Assembly (NCBI RefSeq): GCF_003367475.1
Contig: NZ_QRHA01000014.1
Coordinates: forward strand, 1 to 64,000
Origin: Alteromonas aestuariivivens
GTDB taxonomy: Bacteria; Pseudomonadota; Gammaproteobacteria; Enterobacterales; Alteromonadaceae
Length of the DNA stretch: 64,000 nucleotides
Reading direction: 5' to 3'
The first letter of the stretch is position 1; each line of letters opens with the position of its first letter. Shown here one piece after another: positions 26,179 to 35,192 of this stretch. Under the pieces are notes generated by a model that did no database searches, was not told the origin of the DNA, and worked only from the letters and a program-made list of their open reading frames with translations. Position numbers and translations under genes: made by a program.

Positions 26179-27432
26179 TCAGAACGCGCCGCGAAAACGC
26201 AAGCCGGGTAACACTATGCTGTCTCTGCCGTTGTCCAGAGCCGGATTCAGTAAAATCTGCATGCTGAGTGTCAGTTCCGTGTTTGGACTAAAGGCAAACC
26301 GGTAAAACAGTTCCGAAGTCCATTGGTTACGTACGTCATCGCCGTATTCCTCCTCGCTTGGGCTTGCCCAGTTCAGCCCGACGCCAAGCAAATAATTTTT
26401 ACTGGCAGGAACGTACCCGAACCCAATACTTACCGAAGCGTCATAACTGGCGCCGCCGCCATCTGACCAACCACCGCGAAAAAATGGTTGCCAAACCTCT
26501 TTCACCTGTGACGAGGCCGAAAAAGACACCCCCCATCCACTCGGTCGGCCTGCCTGTTCCCGCTTATCAATTTGCCAGAACGAGACATGCCAGTTATTCA
26601 GAAACAGCTCATCCCGCCCGCTGGTATAGCCAATATCAAAGGATTTAAAGGTTTCAAACTGTTCGAAAAACGTTTGAAACCCCTGGCTGATGTCTGTCGC
26701 ATCGGCATTGGCATCAACCATGCCGCCAACCACGTAAATGTTGGGCGTAAGCATTTTACCCAGCATAAAACCAAAGGCTCCGTCGGGTAGCCCACCTATG
26801 GTTCCCGAGCCGCTTTCAAAAGCCATATTGCCAAAAGACTGCCAGGGGCTGCCAAAGGCAAAGATGTCAGTGTAGTCGGTTACGTCGAGGAAACCGAAGA
26901 ATGCCAGCCCCCGGTTCCGATCAAATTCCTGCCGCCAGTAGAGGGTTGACGTGCGAAAGCCCTGATCACTGTAGACTGTATTTAATAGCCCGGCATAACC
27001 AGTTTCACTACCAAAATTAAATGGCGGCACATCGGTATAAGCGTGACGATGCTCAAATTTGAATACCATTGAACCTCGCTCTCCAACCTGCTCGCCACTC
27101 AAGTCCCAGCGACCAAACGCCCGAAATGCGCCACTCGATGCATCAGTTTCACCCAGGCTCCCGGACGCCCAAAGTCCCAGGGCATTGTAATCGAATCCAA
27201 ATTTCAGCCCTGTGTCGGCATAAATCTGACTCTTGTGAAGATCCCAATTATCACGATAACGACGAAGCCTGCGCTTATCTTTTTCCAGCAGGCTATCAAC
27301 TGAGTCTGGGCCGGTGATATTTTGAGAGCCTTGTGCAGCCATAGTCTCCTTGCTTACGAAGCCGGAAACGATTAATACAACCGCACTGAAACAGGCAGTT
27401 GCAACAGGCTTGCTGAATGAAAATATAGACAT
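26179..27432 (-). CDS. OprB-type carbohydrate porin
   Basis: The mature protein is a beta barrel of about 385 residues with alternating aromatic strands, an R-Y-R-D-N-W-D-L-H-K-S-Q opening and a terminal L-R-F-R-G-A-F (final Phe). The pattern fits carbohydrate-selective OprB porins. I chose ATG 27432 because it places a standard signal peptide (about 1-32, ending T-M-A) at the N-terminus. Two in-frame ATGs 27 codons upstream with a GGTGGGA sequence are possible. It probably admits sugars or small organic solutes; the substrate cannot be told. Confidence 0.75.
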   Translation of the reverse strand: MSIFSFSKPVATACFSAVVLIVSGFVSKETMAAQGSQNITGPDSVDSLLEKDKRRLRRYRDNWDLHKSQIYADTGLKFGFDYNALGLWASGSLGETDASSGAFRAFGRWDLSGEQVGERGSMVFKFEHRHAYTDVPPFNFGSETGYAGLLNTVYSDQGFRTSTLYWRQEFDRNRGLAFFGFLDVTDYTDIFAFGSPWQSFGNMAFESGSGTIGGLPDGAFGFMLGKMLTPNIYVVGGMVDANADATDISQGFQTFFEQFETFKSFDIGYTSGRDELFLNNWHVSFWQIDKREQAGRPSGWGVSFSASSQVKEVWQPFFRGGWSDGGGASYDASVSIGFGYVPASKNYLLGVGLNWASPSEEEYGDDVRNQWTSELFYRFAFSPNTELTLSMQILLNPALDNGRDSIVLPGLRFRGAF

Positions 27433-27597
27433 GGCTAATATCCCAGGCGCACCAATAACAGTGTAGTGAAAGATTGGTAAATTAAAATGGTAGTTGTCGG
27501 GCGCACTCATCATGGTTTCCCACCCAAGGTCTATACTTGGGGCACACCATCTGAATACTGGGCTCAGGGCTTAGCCCGCCCTGCATAAAGGCTAAGC

Positions 27598-28515
27598 ATG
27601 AGTAATTTGTCCCCAAGAGTCGTCGAGGAATGTCCCTGCTCCATTCATCAAAACGTAATTCGCCTTATATTGTCTCCCACAGACAAGGATTTAGGTGGTT
27701 TCATCGTGCGAAGAGCGTTGCCGGTGCAACAATGCCGGAGTATTGGTCCTTGGGTGTTTTTTGATCACATGGGACCCGCCCATTTTGCCAAAGGTAAGGG
27801 GATTGATGTGCGCCCGCATCCGCATATTGGTCTTGCCACGGTAACCTACCTGTTCAGCGGAGAAATGTTGCACCGGGATTCTCTCGGTTCGTACCAGAAA
27901 ATAACACCGGGTGACGTTAACCTGATGGTTGCCGGCAAGGGCATTGTGCACTCCGAGCGGCAGCGAGACGAAATCAAAGCGGGACCACATACCCTAAACG
28001 GGCTGCAGTTATGGCTGGCATTGCCACAGGAAGATGAAGAATGTGAGCCCGAGTTTCATCATTACGGAAAAGAGTCCATTCCACAGGTGCACCCAGACGG
28101 TGTGGCGGTTACGGTTCTGATGGGAACTGCATACGGTGTGCGTTCACCGGTAAAAATACATTCCGATACCCTTTACATCGAGGCAAAACTCAACCCGGGC
28201 CAGTCTCTGACTTTGCCACAGAGCCCTGAGCGTGCGTTGTATGTGGTAGAGGGAGAAATTAGCATTGATGAGACACTGGTGCGTGCGCATACCATGGCTA
28301 TACTGGCACCAGACACCAGAGTTACCATTAATGCGGCTGAACCGGCGCTGGTAGCAATGATTGGCGGCGAATCAGTGGGCCCACGGTTTATGCAGTGGAA
28401 CTTTGTGGCCAGCAATATGGCACTGATTGAGAAAGCCAAAACAGACTGGCAGGCTCGCCGCTTTGCGGTTGTTCCCGGGGATGAGGCCGAATTTATCCCT
28501 CTGCCCAATGCCTGA
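27598..28515 (+). CDS. Pirin family protein
   Basis: This 305-residue bicupin has the pirin metal-site motif R-P-H-P-H-I-G-L-A-T-V-T-Y, with the later H-R-D-S-L-G and G-I-V-H-S-E. Iron-bound pirins act as quercetin dioxygenases or as redox-sensing regulators. The start has AAAGG six bases upstream. The gene is divergent from the porin gene and converges on the lipoprotein gene with a gap of two bases. No specific partner is suggested by the context. Confidence 0.9.
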   Translation: MSNLSPRVVEECPCSIHQNVIRLILSPTDKDLGGFIVRRALPVQQCRSIGPWVFFDHMGPAHFAKGKGIDVRPHPHIGLATVTYLFSGEMLHRDSLGSYQKITPGDVNLMVAGKGIVHSERQRDEIKAGPHTLNGLQLWLALPQEDEECEPEFHHYGKESIPQVHPDGVAVTVLMGTAYGVRSPVKIHSDTLYIEAKLNPGQSLTLPQSPERALYVVEGEISIDETLVRAHTMAILAPDTRVTINAAEPALVAMIGGESVGPRFMQWNFVASNMALIEKAKTDWQARRFAVVPGDEAEFIPLPNA

Positions 28516-28517
28516 AA

Positions 28518-29051
28518 TTAATACCACTCAGGTTGATTGCCAATATAATAATAAAGGCTCCAGCGCCCGCCGCGCAGATTTCGGGTTACCGGAACTGCCT
28601 GCATGGCAATTACTGCCGTAGTGTCCGGATGGCTCCACAGGATTTTTTGGCCATCACTGTCACCGCCTTCCGGTTCACTTCCAGACCAGCCGCTAAGGCA
28701 TTGTGCCAGTGCATCGAGGGAATTTTGATACCACTCCATCGCCACTTCCCGGTTAGGCGCACTGCGGCCACACATGTAAGTTGTATTGTCACTCAATTGC
28801 CATACCTGGCAGTCTTGCCCCACAGCATGAATACGGGCCGCAAACACCCCAACAAAGCGTTCGGATAAGCTGCGGCCTTTAAGCGCCTCAAACCCCGTTG
28901 CATAGGAATCAAGCAATGCTGAAACTTTTTCACAGGGCTTCAGGCGATCGGCTGCCTGTTGTAAAGCCTTGTCCTGCTGGCTTGAACAGGAGCTCAGAAA
29001 CACAACGAGGGTAATAGCGAGGGCTATGACTGTCGGTGGTGATGATGACAT
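28518..29051 (-). CDS. Predicted lipoprotein of unknown function
   Basis: This 177-residue protein has a lipoprotein signal with lipobox L-S-S-C-S-S near residue 20. The mature part contains several Cys residues (C-E-K-V, D-C-Q-V-W, M-C-G-R, Q-C-L-S-G) that may form disulfides. I recognise no domain. ATG 29051 is preferred because AAGGA stands six bases before it; the ATG two codons upstream abuts the SD directly. It follows a small acidic gene by 39 bases and probably shares its transcript. Confidence 0.7.
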   Translation of the reverse strand: MSSSPPTVIALAITLVVFLSSCSSQQDKALQQAADRLKPCEKVSALLDSYATGFEALKGRSLSERFVGVFAARIHAVGQDCQVWQLSDNTTYMCGRSAPNREVAMEWYQNSLDALAQCLSGWSGSEPEGGDSDGQKILWSHPDTTAVIAMQAVPVTRNLRGGRWSLYYYIGNQPEWY

Positions 29052-29090
29052 TTTCATTCCTTTGCAGTGACACTAGCGATGCTCAGCCCG

Positions 29091-29258
29091 CTAGACTTTG
29101 TTTTTTGCGTTGTCTTTGCGGGTTACCAAATCTTCCAGCGCAGAACCCGGATCTTCCTCGCCACACACCGACTCGTCTTCCGGCCCGCTGGCTTGTGCGT
29201 CTTCATCGCTCATTGTGAGATCCCGTTCGTGGGGATCAGGCTGATGTTCATGGTTCAT
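29091..29258 (-). CDS. Small acidic protein, 55 residues
   Basis: ATG 29258 has a strong SD, GAGG, six bases upstream, and the frame is open to TAG at 29091-29093. The product begins M-N-H-E-H-Q-P-D-P-H-E-R and continues with D-E-D-A-Q-A-S-G-P-E-D-E-S. It is very acidic in the middle, basic at the end (R-K-D-N-A-K-N-K-V) and contains one Cys. It has no signal peptide or membrane segment and matches no family known to me. The SD and its place directly before the lipoprotein gene are the evidence that it is expressed. Confidence 0.6.
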   Translation of the reverse strand: MNHEHQPDPHERDLTMSDEDAQASGPEDESVCGEEDPGSALEDLVTRKDNAKNKV

Positions 29259-29403
29259 AATTTACCTCACGGTTAGTGGCACAGACACCCACTACAAACG
29301 GGGTTCAACCGCTGTGGCGTAACCCGTTACCTAAATAATAGTTCAATCTGCGAATTACAGAGGCCGAGTGAGTAATTCGTCGTTCAGCCCATCGCTTACC
29401 CAT

Positions 29404-30306
29404 TCACCGCAGATGCCTGTCAAAAAATGCCAGGGTTCTTTGCCAGGCCAGTTCTGCATCCCCAGGGGAATAGCGTGCAGTTGAGTCATTGTGAAAGCCA
29501 TGGTTTGCGCCCTCATATTCATGCATTTCAAAATCCGCCTTTAACTGACGAAGTTTGCTCTCATAGGACGGCCAGCTGGAATTAACGCGTTCATCCAGGC
29601 CGGCAAGATGAATCAGTAAAGGGGTATTGATGTTGTTCTGTAATTCTTCAGCAGCCGGTGTCCCGTAAAAAACAACTCCGGCATCCAGTAGGTTTTTTCC
29701 CGCCGCAACCAGATAGTTCACCATATAACCACCAAAACAGAAGCCCACCGCACCAGTCTTACTGGTTGTGGCTGAATGGCCTTTCAGAAACGATGCAGCT
29801 GCCAAAAAATCCGCTTCGATTTTATGTCGCGACAGGTTGCGCTGCAGGTCACGTCCGGCATCATCATTGCCAGGGTATCCGCCTACGGGATACAGGGCGT
29901 CGGGAGCAAAAGCCACAAACCCCGCTTTTGCCAGACGCCGGGCAACATCCTTGATATACGGGTTAAGTCCACGGTTTTCGTGCACCACCAATACACCGGG
30001 GCGAGTCTCGGTGGTGCCGGTTGGAGCAACCCAGTAGCCCCTCCCCTCGCCATGCCCTGAAGGTGAAGGGAATATTTGGAAGCTGGCTTTGATCGCCGGA
30101 TCATTAAAAGAAACCTGCTCTGCCTGCGCGTAGTCGGGCGTGAGCCCGCCCAGTAACGAAGGAACAGAAAACCCCATTACAGACAATGTCGCCAGGCGAC
30201 TTAAAAAGGTTCTGCGGTCCATGCGTCCGTGCGCATAATCGTCATACCAGTCAAACGCCTGTTGTGGAATGGAATGCTTAGAATATGGTTTGCGAACTTG
30301 CTTCAT
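29404..30306 (-). CDS. Exported dienelactone-hydrolase-family protein
   Basis: This 300-residue alpha/beta hydrolase has a Tat-like leader (R-M-D-R-R-T-F-L-S-R-L then a hydrophobic run to about 60). The DLH catalytic triad is visible: Cys in G-F-C-F-G-G, Asp in G-L-D-E-R-V and His in A-N-H-G-F-H. The oxyanion E-N-R-G-L motif is also present. DLH enzymes open lactone rings, but the exported group has broad and mostly unknown substrates. It is flanked by divergent and separate units, so there is no pathway context. Confidence 0.85.
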   Translation of the reverse strand: MKQVRKPYSKHSIPQQAFDWYDDYAHGRMDRRTFLSRLATLSVMGFSVPSLLGGLTPDYAQAEQVSFNDPAIKASFQIFPSPSGHGEGRGYWVAPTGTTETRPGVLVVHENRGLNPYIKDVARRLAKAGFVAFAPDALYPVGGYPGNDDAGRDLQRNLSRHKIEADFLAAASFLKGHSATTSKTGAVGFCFGGYMVNYLVAAGKNLLDAGVVFYGTPAAEELQNNINTPLLIHLAGLDERVNSSWPSYESKLRQLKADFEMHEYEGANHGFHNDSTARYSPGDAELAWQRTLAFFDRHLR

Positions 30307-30486
30307 AAATTTGCGATTTCCCTGCCGTTGCTTATGCTTAGGATCAGATTAGCAGCACGCCTTACGCTTTTCGAACCTTCAGATCCAGTTTGACAGCCCT
30401 ACAGTGGAATTCCGGGCTTTGTGTTCCCGGCTGGTTCTCTGGCTAACGTTTGAGTCATCATACACTCTTCACGCAAAGGAGCCTCT

Positions 30487-31167
30487 GTGGACAAACCCCG
30501 AATCATTCTCGCTAGTCTGTTGTTCGTTTTTGCATGCTCAGTGCAGGCAAACGACCTGAGCCGAATTGAGCACAGGGCCGGAAGCTGGGAAGCGGGTTTC
30601 AGCCTGAGCTATGTCGACAGCTTTTCTATTGACGGTCGCAATAGCAGTCACATCGAAATTGAAGATGACGTAGGTTTTGGGGGGACGTTCGGCTATCACG
30701 TCAACGATCATTTGCTGGTATCTGTGGACTTTACCCACAACGAACAGTCTTACCAGGCCCAGGTAATTCCTGATGACAATACGCAGGAGCCCTATTTCAT
30801 TCAGCATGCGCTTTCCAATGACAGCTTTGCTGTCAGTACCACTTACCATTTTTACCCCACGGTTTTTACCCCCTTTGTAACGGCCGGTATAGGCTGGAAT
30901 ACGCTAGACAGCAATATTCGCAGGGATGACTACGGCGGCACGGTCTGTTGGTGGGACCCATGGTGGGGCTATGTCTGTGACGACTACTACTCCACTTACT
31001 CGGACACCGCATTCAGTTACGGATTTGGAGCAGGTTTACGCTGGAACATAGCACATAATTTTGTATTGAAAGCCAGCCTGAACCAACGCTGGCTGGATGT
31101 TGACAGTGTGGGAGACACACCTGGTGTCATGTCAGGAAAACTGGAATTCGTCTGGACTGCCTGGTGA
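30487..31167 (+). CDS. Small outer-membrane beta-barrel protein (OmpW/OmpA-barrel type)
   Basis: This 226-residue protein has a signal peptide (about 1-20, ending V-Q-A). It is followed by an eight-stranded type barrel pattern, including G-F-G-G-T-F-G-Y-H-V, F-T-P-F-V-T-A-G-I-G and A-F-S-Y-G-F-G-A-G-L-R-W, ending with an aromatic residue. One predicted surface loop is extraordinarily aromatic and holds two cysteines: C-W-W-D-P-W-W-G-Y-V-C. The start is GTG with GGAG five bases upstream. It may share a transcript with the phospholipase D-like gene 82 bases downstream. Confidence 0.75.
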   Translation: MDKPRIILASLLFVFACSVQANDLSRIEHRAGSWEAGFSLSYVDSFSIDGRNSSHIEIEDDVGFGGTFGYHVNDHLLVSVDFTHNEQSYQAQVIPDDNTQEPYFIQHALSNDSFAVSTTYHFYPTVFTPFVTAGIGWNTLDSNIRRDDYGGTVCWWDPWWGYVCDDYYSTYSDTAFSYGFGAGLRWNIAHNFVLKASLNQRWLDVDSVGDTPGVMSGKLEFVWTAW

Positions 31168-31249
31168 TGGTTAACCCGAAGCCGGACGTACCAGCTGGCT
31201 AACATTCCCGCACAAAATTGAAGTTTGGGAAATTAAGGACAAACACAAG

Positions 31250-32821
31250 ATGTTAAACAGACGGCGGCAAAAATCTCTTGGCAACGCCAAAGCGGCATTC
31301 CTGTTGTTGCTCTTCTCACTCGGTGGCTGTTCAAGCCTGCCGCCCAGAAATACCCAATATAGTATGCCGCCACCGGACGTTCTGAAATCACCATTGTATC
31401 AGGATGTTGAAGCACTGGGTAAGAAACACCAGGGTGATTCTGGCTTTGAATTACTCTCGGATGGGATGGACGCGCTGGCAGTAAGAATGAAGCTGATCCA
31501 GCGTTCTGAGGTCAGTCTCGATGTCCAGTACTACATTTGGCATGATGATTTGATAGGCCAGGTTATGGCAAATCAAATACTCGCAGCGGCCGATCGGGGC
31601 GTCTTCGTACGCATGTTACTGGACGACCTTGACACCTCCGGCAAAGATCGCCCTCTGCGTATACTGGACCACCACCCTAATATTGAAGTCAGGCTGTTCA
31701 ATCCCTTTCCTTCCCGGAGCCTGCGCTGGACCGGATTTATACGTGATGGTTCAAGGTTAAACCGGCGTATGCACAATAAATCAATCACCGCAGACGGTGC
31801 CTTGACCGTCGTGGGTGGCAGGAATATCGGTGATGAATATTTTAATGCCAGTCACGAGGTACGTTTCTCCGATATTGACGTGCTTGGTGTTGGGCCCATT
31901 GCGCTGAATGTTCGCGCAAACTTTAACCAGTACTGGGACAGTATGTACAGCTATCCCATCGCCCAACTGGTGGATCTGGAGGAAGATATGGACGCGGCAC
32001 TCAACACTCTGCGTGATCGTTCTGACACAAATTACCAACTGGCATTAACCAGTGAGTATGCAGACGCGGTGCGGGCACGCTGGGATATTGTCGGGCGTAT
32101 AGACGCTTCGAGGAAGGTGAATTGGGGAGACTGGCGCCTGTTTATCGATTCACCTGAAAAAATTGGTACTGATGAAATCGCAGAAGAAACCCACATTGCG
32201 CCGCGATTACTGGAAGTGCTCGACCAGGCTGAAAATGAAATTCTGCTGATTTCACCCTACTTTGTTCCCGGCAAACAGTTTACGAAATTTCTGGTAGACA
32301 AGGTTCGCCAGGGTAAACGGGTGAAAATCATGACCAATTCACTGGCCGCCAATGACGTCGCCATGGTGCATGGTGGCTATAAAAAATATCGCAGGGACCT
32401 GGTGGAAGGCGGTGTCGCCCTGTACGAGTTTAAAGCTAACCCTTACCTTCCCGAAGCAGAACGGGTGAAGCTTTCCTGGATTGCCGATACCCGCGCCAGT
32501 TTGCACGGCAAGTACTTCGTGCTTGATGGAAAACAGCTATTTGTCGGCTCATTTAATCTCGACCCCCGTTCTGTCGCGCTGAATACCGAAATGGGTATTC
32601 TGTATGAGGACCCGCAAACTGCCAGCAACATTGCACAGACCTTTGACCAGTATGCCAGTGTCGTCGGCTACCGCATTCAACTGGATGAAGACGATGACTT
32701 AACCTGGATGACACTTGAGGACGGTGTGCAGCAGATATACCACAGTGAGCCACAAACATCCTGGTGGCAAAGGCTGTTTCTCAGCGTGGCGTCCTGGTTT
32801 GTTCCTGAATCACAACTTTAG
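31250..32821 (+). CDS. Phospholipase D / cardiolipin-synthase-like lipoprotein
   Basis: This 523-residue protein has a lipoprotein signal with lipobox S-L-G-G-C near residue 27. It contains two PLD domains with HKD motifs: M-H-N-K-S-I-T-A-D (first) and L-H-G-K-Y-F-V-L-D (second). Each is followed by a G-G-R-N/G-S-F-N-L-type strand. It resembles ClsC-type phosphatidyltransferases that make cardiolipin, but attachment by a lipid anchor to an envelope membrane is different from classic ClsA. It converges with dgkA, another phospholipid gene. Confidence 0.85.
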   Translation: MLNRRRQKSLGNAKAAFLLLLFSLGGCSSLPPRNTQYSMPPPDVLKSPLYQDVEALGKKHQGDSGFELLSDGMDALAVRMKLIQRSEVSLDVQYYIWHDDLIGQVMANQILAAADRGVFVRMLLDDLDTSGKDRPLRILDHHPNIEVRLFNPFPSRSLRWTGFIRDGSRLNRRMHNKSITADGALTVVGGRNIGDEYFNASHEVRFSDIDVLGVGPIALNVRANFNQYWDSMYSYPIAQLVDLEEDMDAALNTLRDRSDTNYQLALTSEYADAVRARWDIVGRIDASRKVNWGDWRLFIDSPEKIGTDEIAEETHIAPRLLEVLDQAENEILLISPYFVPGKQFTKFLVDKVRQGKRVKIMTNSLAANDVAMVHGGYKKYRRDLVEGGVALYEFKANPYLPEAERVKLSWIADTRASLHGKYFVLDGKQLFVGSFNLDPRSVALNTEMGILYEDPQTASNIAQTFDQYASVVGYRIQLDEDDDLTWMTLEDGVQQIYHSEPQTSWWQRLFLSVASWFVPESQL

Positions 32822-32833
32822 AAGGCTGATTGC

Positions 32834-33190
32834 TCAAAACAGTATTATCGCCCAGGTTAACCCCGCCATTACGAGGCTGACAAAAACAGCGGCGGAGCCG
32901 ACGTCTTTGGCTTTGCCAATCAAAGCATGGACGTCGGTGGATATATGGTCAGCCAAGGCTTCAAGCGCGGTATTCATCAGTTCAGCGATCAGCACGATCA
33001 CCAAACTCATAACCAGCAACACCTGCTCAGCACTGCTAACGTTTAACCAGAAGGTAACAGGAACCAGCAACGATATCACTGCCAGTTCCTGGCGAATCGC
33101 TGCCTCACTGGCAAAGGCCGCTTTCAGGCCTTTGAGTGAATAGTAAGTCGCAAAATACAGTCGACGAAAACCGGTTTGTTTCGAGTTCAT
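32834..33190 (-). CDS. dgkA: Diacylglycerol kinase
   Basis: This 118-residue protein has three membrane helices and the DgkA signature A-E-L-M-N-T-A-L-E-A-L-A-D, with Y-S-L-K-G-L-K-A-A-F near the start. It phosphorylates diacylglycerol to phosphatidic acid and recycles the product of periplasmic glucan or lipopolysaccharide modification. GGAAG lies four bases before the ATG. It stands alone and converges on the phospholipase D-like gene. Confidence 0.94.
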   Translation of the reverse strand: MNSKQTGFRRLYFATYYSLKGLKAAFASEAAIRQELAVISLLVPVTFWLNVSSAEQVLLVMSLVIVLIAELMNTALEALADHISTDVHALIGKAKDVGSAAVFVSLVMAGLTWAIILF

Positions 33191-33406
33191 AGGACTTCCA
33201 TAAATATCAGGTTACTGCCAATCCGCACGATGGTATCGAATTTTACGCAATGAGTATGACAAAGCTGCGTAAATTTAACCGCTTAGCGAGGCAACAGCGG
33301 TATGCTTAAGTTCGGCTTCTGTATACCATTAAAGCTGCTGTGGGCATAGCGTGGATCAACAATTGCACCTCTTTACGGGATATCCGAATCAAAACGGGGC
33401 TGAAAG

Positions 33407-34510
33407 ATGGATTTGAAGCAATTAGTTCAATCACAGCAATCAGTTACGGCAATTTCATTAGCTGTGTTGGTGTTGGTTATGTTCGTTGCCAAACGCATTT
33501 TTCTGGTGCGGATGCGTGACAAAGCGAGGCAGGAGGGCGTGAAGGGCGGCTTCGCTCTCAGTGTGGTGTTAGCCCTGGACGCACCTCTGACTGTACTGAT
33601 CATGGTTTTTTCACTGTGGATAGTACGTTACATCCTGATTTGGTTTGAACTTATTGCCGACCCGGGCAGCCAGATACTGGGCCATCTTTGTAAGGCTGGG
33701 GTTATTGTCGCTCTTTTTGTGTTCCTGGAACGCCTGTGTACTTACAGCCTGCGCCGTTATCAAGGTCAGTCGGAGATGCTGCGCAACTCCAAAAGCATCG
33801 CCAATGGGGCTATCCGGGCCATTTTGGCCAGCCTTACTGTTTTAATAGTGTTAAGTACGCTGGGCATTTCGGTAACGCCCATCATTGCATCTTTGGGGAT
33901 CACTTCCCTGGCCGTAGCACTGGCGTTGCAGTCAACACTGGAAAATTTCTTTTCCGGTATTCAGCTGGTTATGGACAAACCCATTCGTGTGGGGGACTTT
34001 ATTGAGCTGGATTCGGGTGAGCAGGGGTTTGTAGAAAAGATTGGCTGGCGCTCAACCTGGATAAAAATGCTACCCAACAACATTGTGATCATGCCAAACA
34101 GCAAACTGTCCAATTCCAAACTGATCAATTATTACTATCCCGAAAAGGAATTGTCTGTGCCGGTGGAAGTCGGAGTGCATTACAGTTCGGATTTGGACAA
34201 AGTAGAATCAATCTGCCTGGAGGTAGCCAGGGACATTCTGCGTACCCATCACTACGGTGTTGCTACATATGAACCTTTCGTCGTATTCCACACTTTCGAC
34301 AATTCCAGCATCAACCTGACTGTAATGATCCGCGCACAGGAATATTTCAATCGCTTCTTTATAAAAAGTGCGTTTATCAAAGCACTGAAGAAACGCTTTG
34401 ATCAGGAGGGAATTGTGATCCCATTCCCGATTACTGCGCTGAATATGGACCAGGAGAACGCAGCGCAACTCGTTGCGAGCCACCCTCAGGTTACTCATAA
34501 ATTCGGTTGA
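33407..34510 (+). CDS. MscS-family mechanosensitive channel
   Basis: This 367-residue membrane protein has four predicted helices (about 12-30, 60-80, 95-115, 130-155). The pore-lining helix region runs from I-I-A-S-L-G-I-T-S-L-A-V-A-L-A-L-Q. The cytoplasmic MscS domain follows, with V-G-D-F-I-E-L-D-S-G-E-Q-G-F-V and L-P-N-N-I-V-I-M-P-N-S-K-L. It opens on osmotic downshift. It converges with the usp gene at a six-base gap. Confidence 0.9.
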   Translation: MDLKQLVQSQQSVTAISLAVLVLVMFVAKRIFLVRMRDKARQEGVKGGFALSVVLALDAPLTVLIMVFSLWIVRYILIWFELIADPGSQILGHLCKAGVIVALFVFLERLCTYSLRRYQGQSEMLRNSKSIANGAIRAILASLTVLIVLSTLGISVTPIIASLGITSLAVALALQSTLENFFSGIQLVMDKPIRVGDFIELDSGEQGFVEKIGWRSTWIKMLPNNIVIMPNSKLSNSKLINYYYPEKELSVPVEVGVHYSSDLDKVESICLEVARDILRTHHYGVATYEPFVVFHTFDNSSINLTVMIRAQEYFNRFFIKSAFIKALKKRFDQEGIVIPFPITALNMDQENAAQLVASHPQVTHKFG

Positions 34511-34516
34511 GGCGTG

Positions 34517-34939
34517 CTAAATCCTAACCGCGAGCACGTCCACTTTAACACCGTGGAGTACCGCATTTGCGGTAGAACCCAGCAACAGGCGCACCCCACT
34601 TTGGCCATGGGTACCAATAACAATCAGATCTGCCCCCAGTTTGTCAGCAGCCGCGTGTATTTCATCCGCCGATGACCCAATTGCCACATGGACATGAGAA
34701 TTGGGGATGTTATGGCGTAAGGCTATCTGTTCGAGTTTCTGGCGGGCCTGCTGGCGAATCTCTTCAGAAAAATCTTTCTCCAGAAACAGTCCATAAGGCT
34801 CAAAATTGGTTTGCGGGTAGGCCACATACAGCAGGTTGAGTTTCATTGGGTTGCCGGCAAGACGAACGGCCCGTTCGATCACAGGCTCATAATCAGAGTA
34901 AACATCAAGTGCCACGAGGATGGATTGATAGTCGTTCAT
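34517..34939 (-). CDS. Universal stress protein, single domain
   Basis: This 140-residue UspA-fold protein begins I-L-V-A-L-D-V-Y-S-D and ends with the ATP-binding signature G-T-H-G-Q-S-G-V-R-L-L-L-G-S-T-A-N-A-V. ATG 34939 has AAAGGA eight bases upstream; the longer frame to 35125 lacks similarity. Its promoter region carries a perfect FNR-type box with a -10 hexamer at the ideal distance, so it is probably induced when oxygen is low. Confidence 0.88.
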   Translation of the reverse strand: MNDYQSILVALDVYSDYEPVIERAVRLAGNPMKLNLLYVAYPQTNFEPYGLFLEKDFSEEIRQQARQKLEQIALRHNIPNSHVHVAIGSSADEIHAAADKLGADLIVIGTHGQSGVRLLLGSTANAVLHGVKVDVLAVRI

Positions 34940-35083
34940 TGCTTGATTCCTTTGTACGGTTCCGTTGATATTTTCAACCCGAACAGGAAAGCGATGACCA
35001 GCAGTTCCCTCAAGCCAACTAACAGCGCTTTTATCAAGGAAATTTTCGTCATTAGCCAGCACTTTCCCCTGCGGATTAGTACA

Positions 35084-35125
35084 ACTATAGTTAACAAAAC
35101 ACAAGAAACCATTGATTGATATCAA
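35084..35125 (-). promoter_or_regulatory. FNR-dependent (class II) promoter of the usp gene
   Basis: TTGAT-TGAT-ATCAA (35112-35125) is an exact FNR/ANR consensus box. Reading leftward, TATAGT (35089-35084) serves as -10, giving a start near 35077 and placing the box centre at -41.5, the classic activation position. The leader is about 138 bases. The dyad also lies about 70 bases upstream of the divergent cytochrome c gene. Confidence 0.7.
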
Positions 35126-35192
35126 CCCACGCCCCTGTATGCGAATTTGGTATCGAAACGAAATGCAACTCTGCTCAATTAAAGGTGAACGT

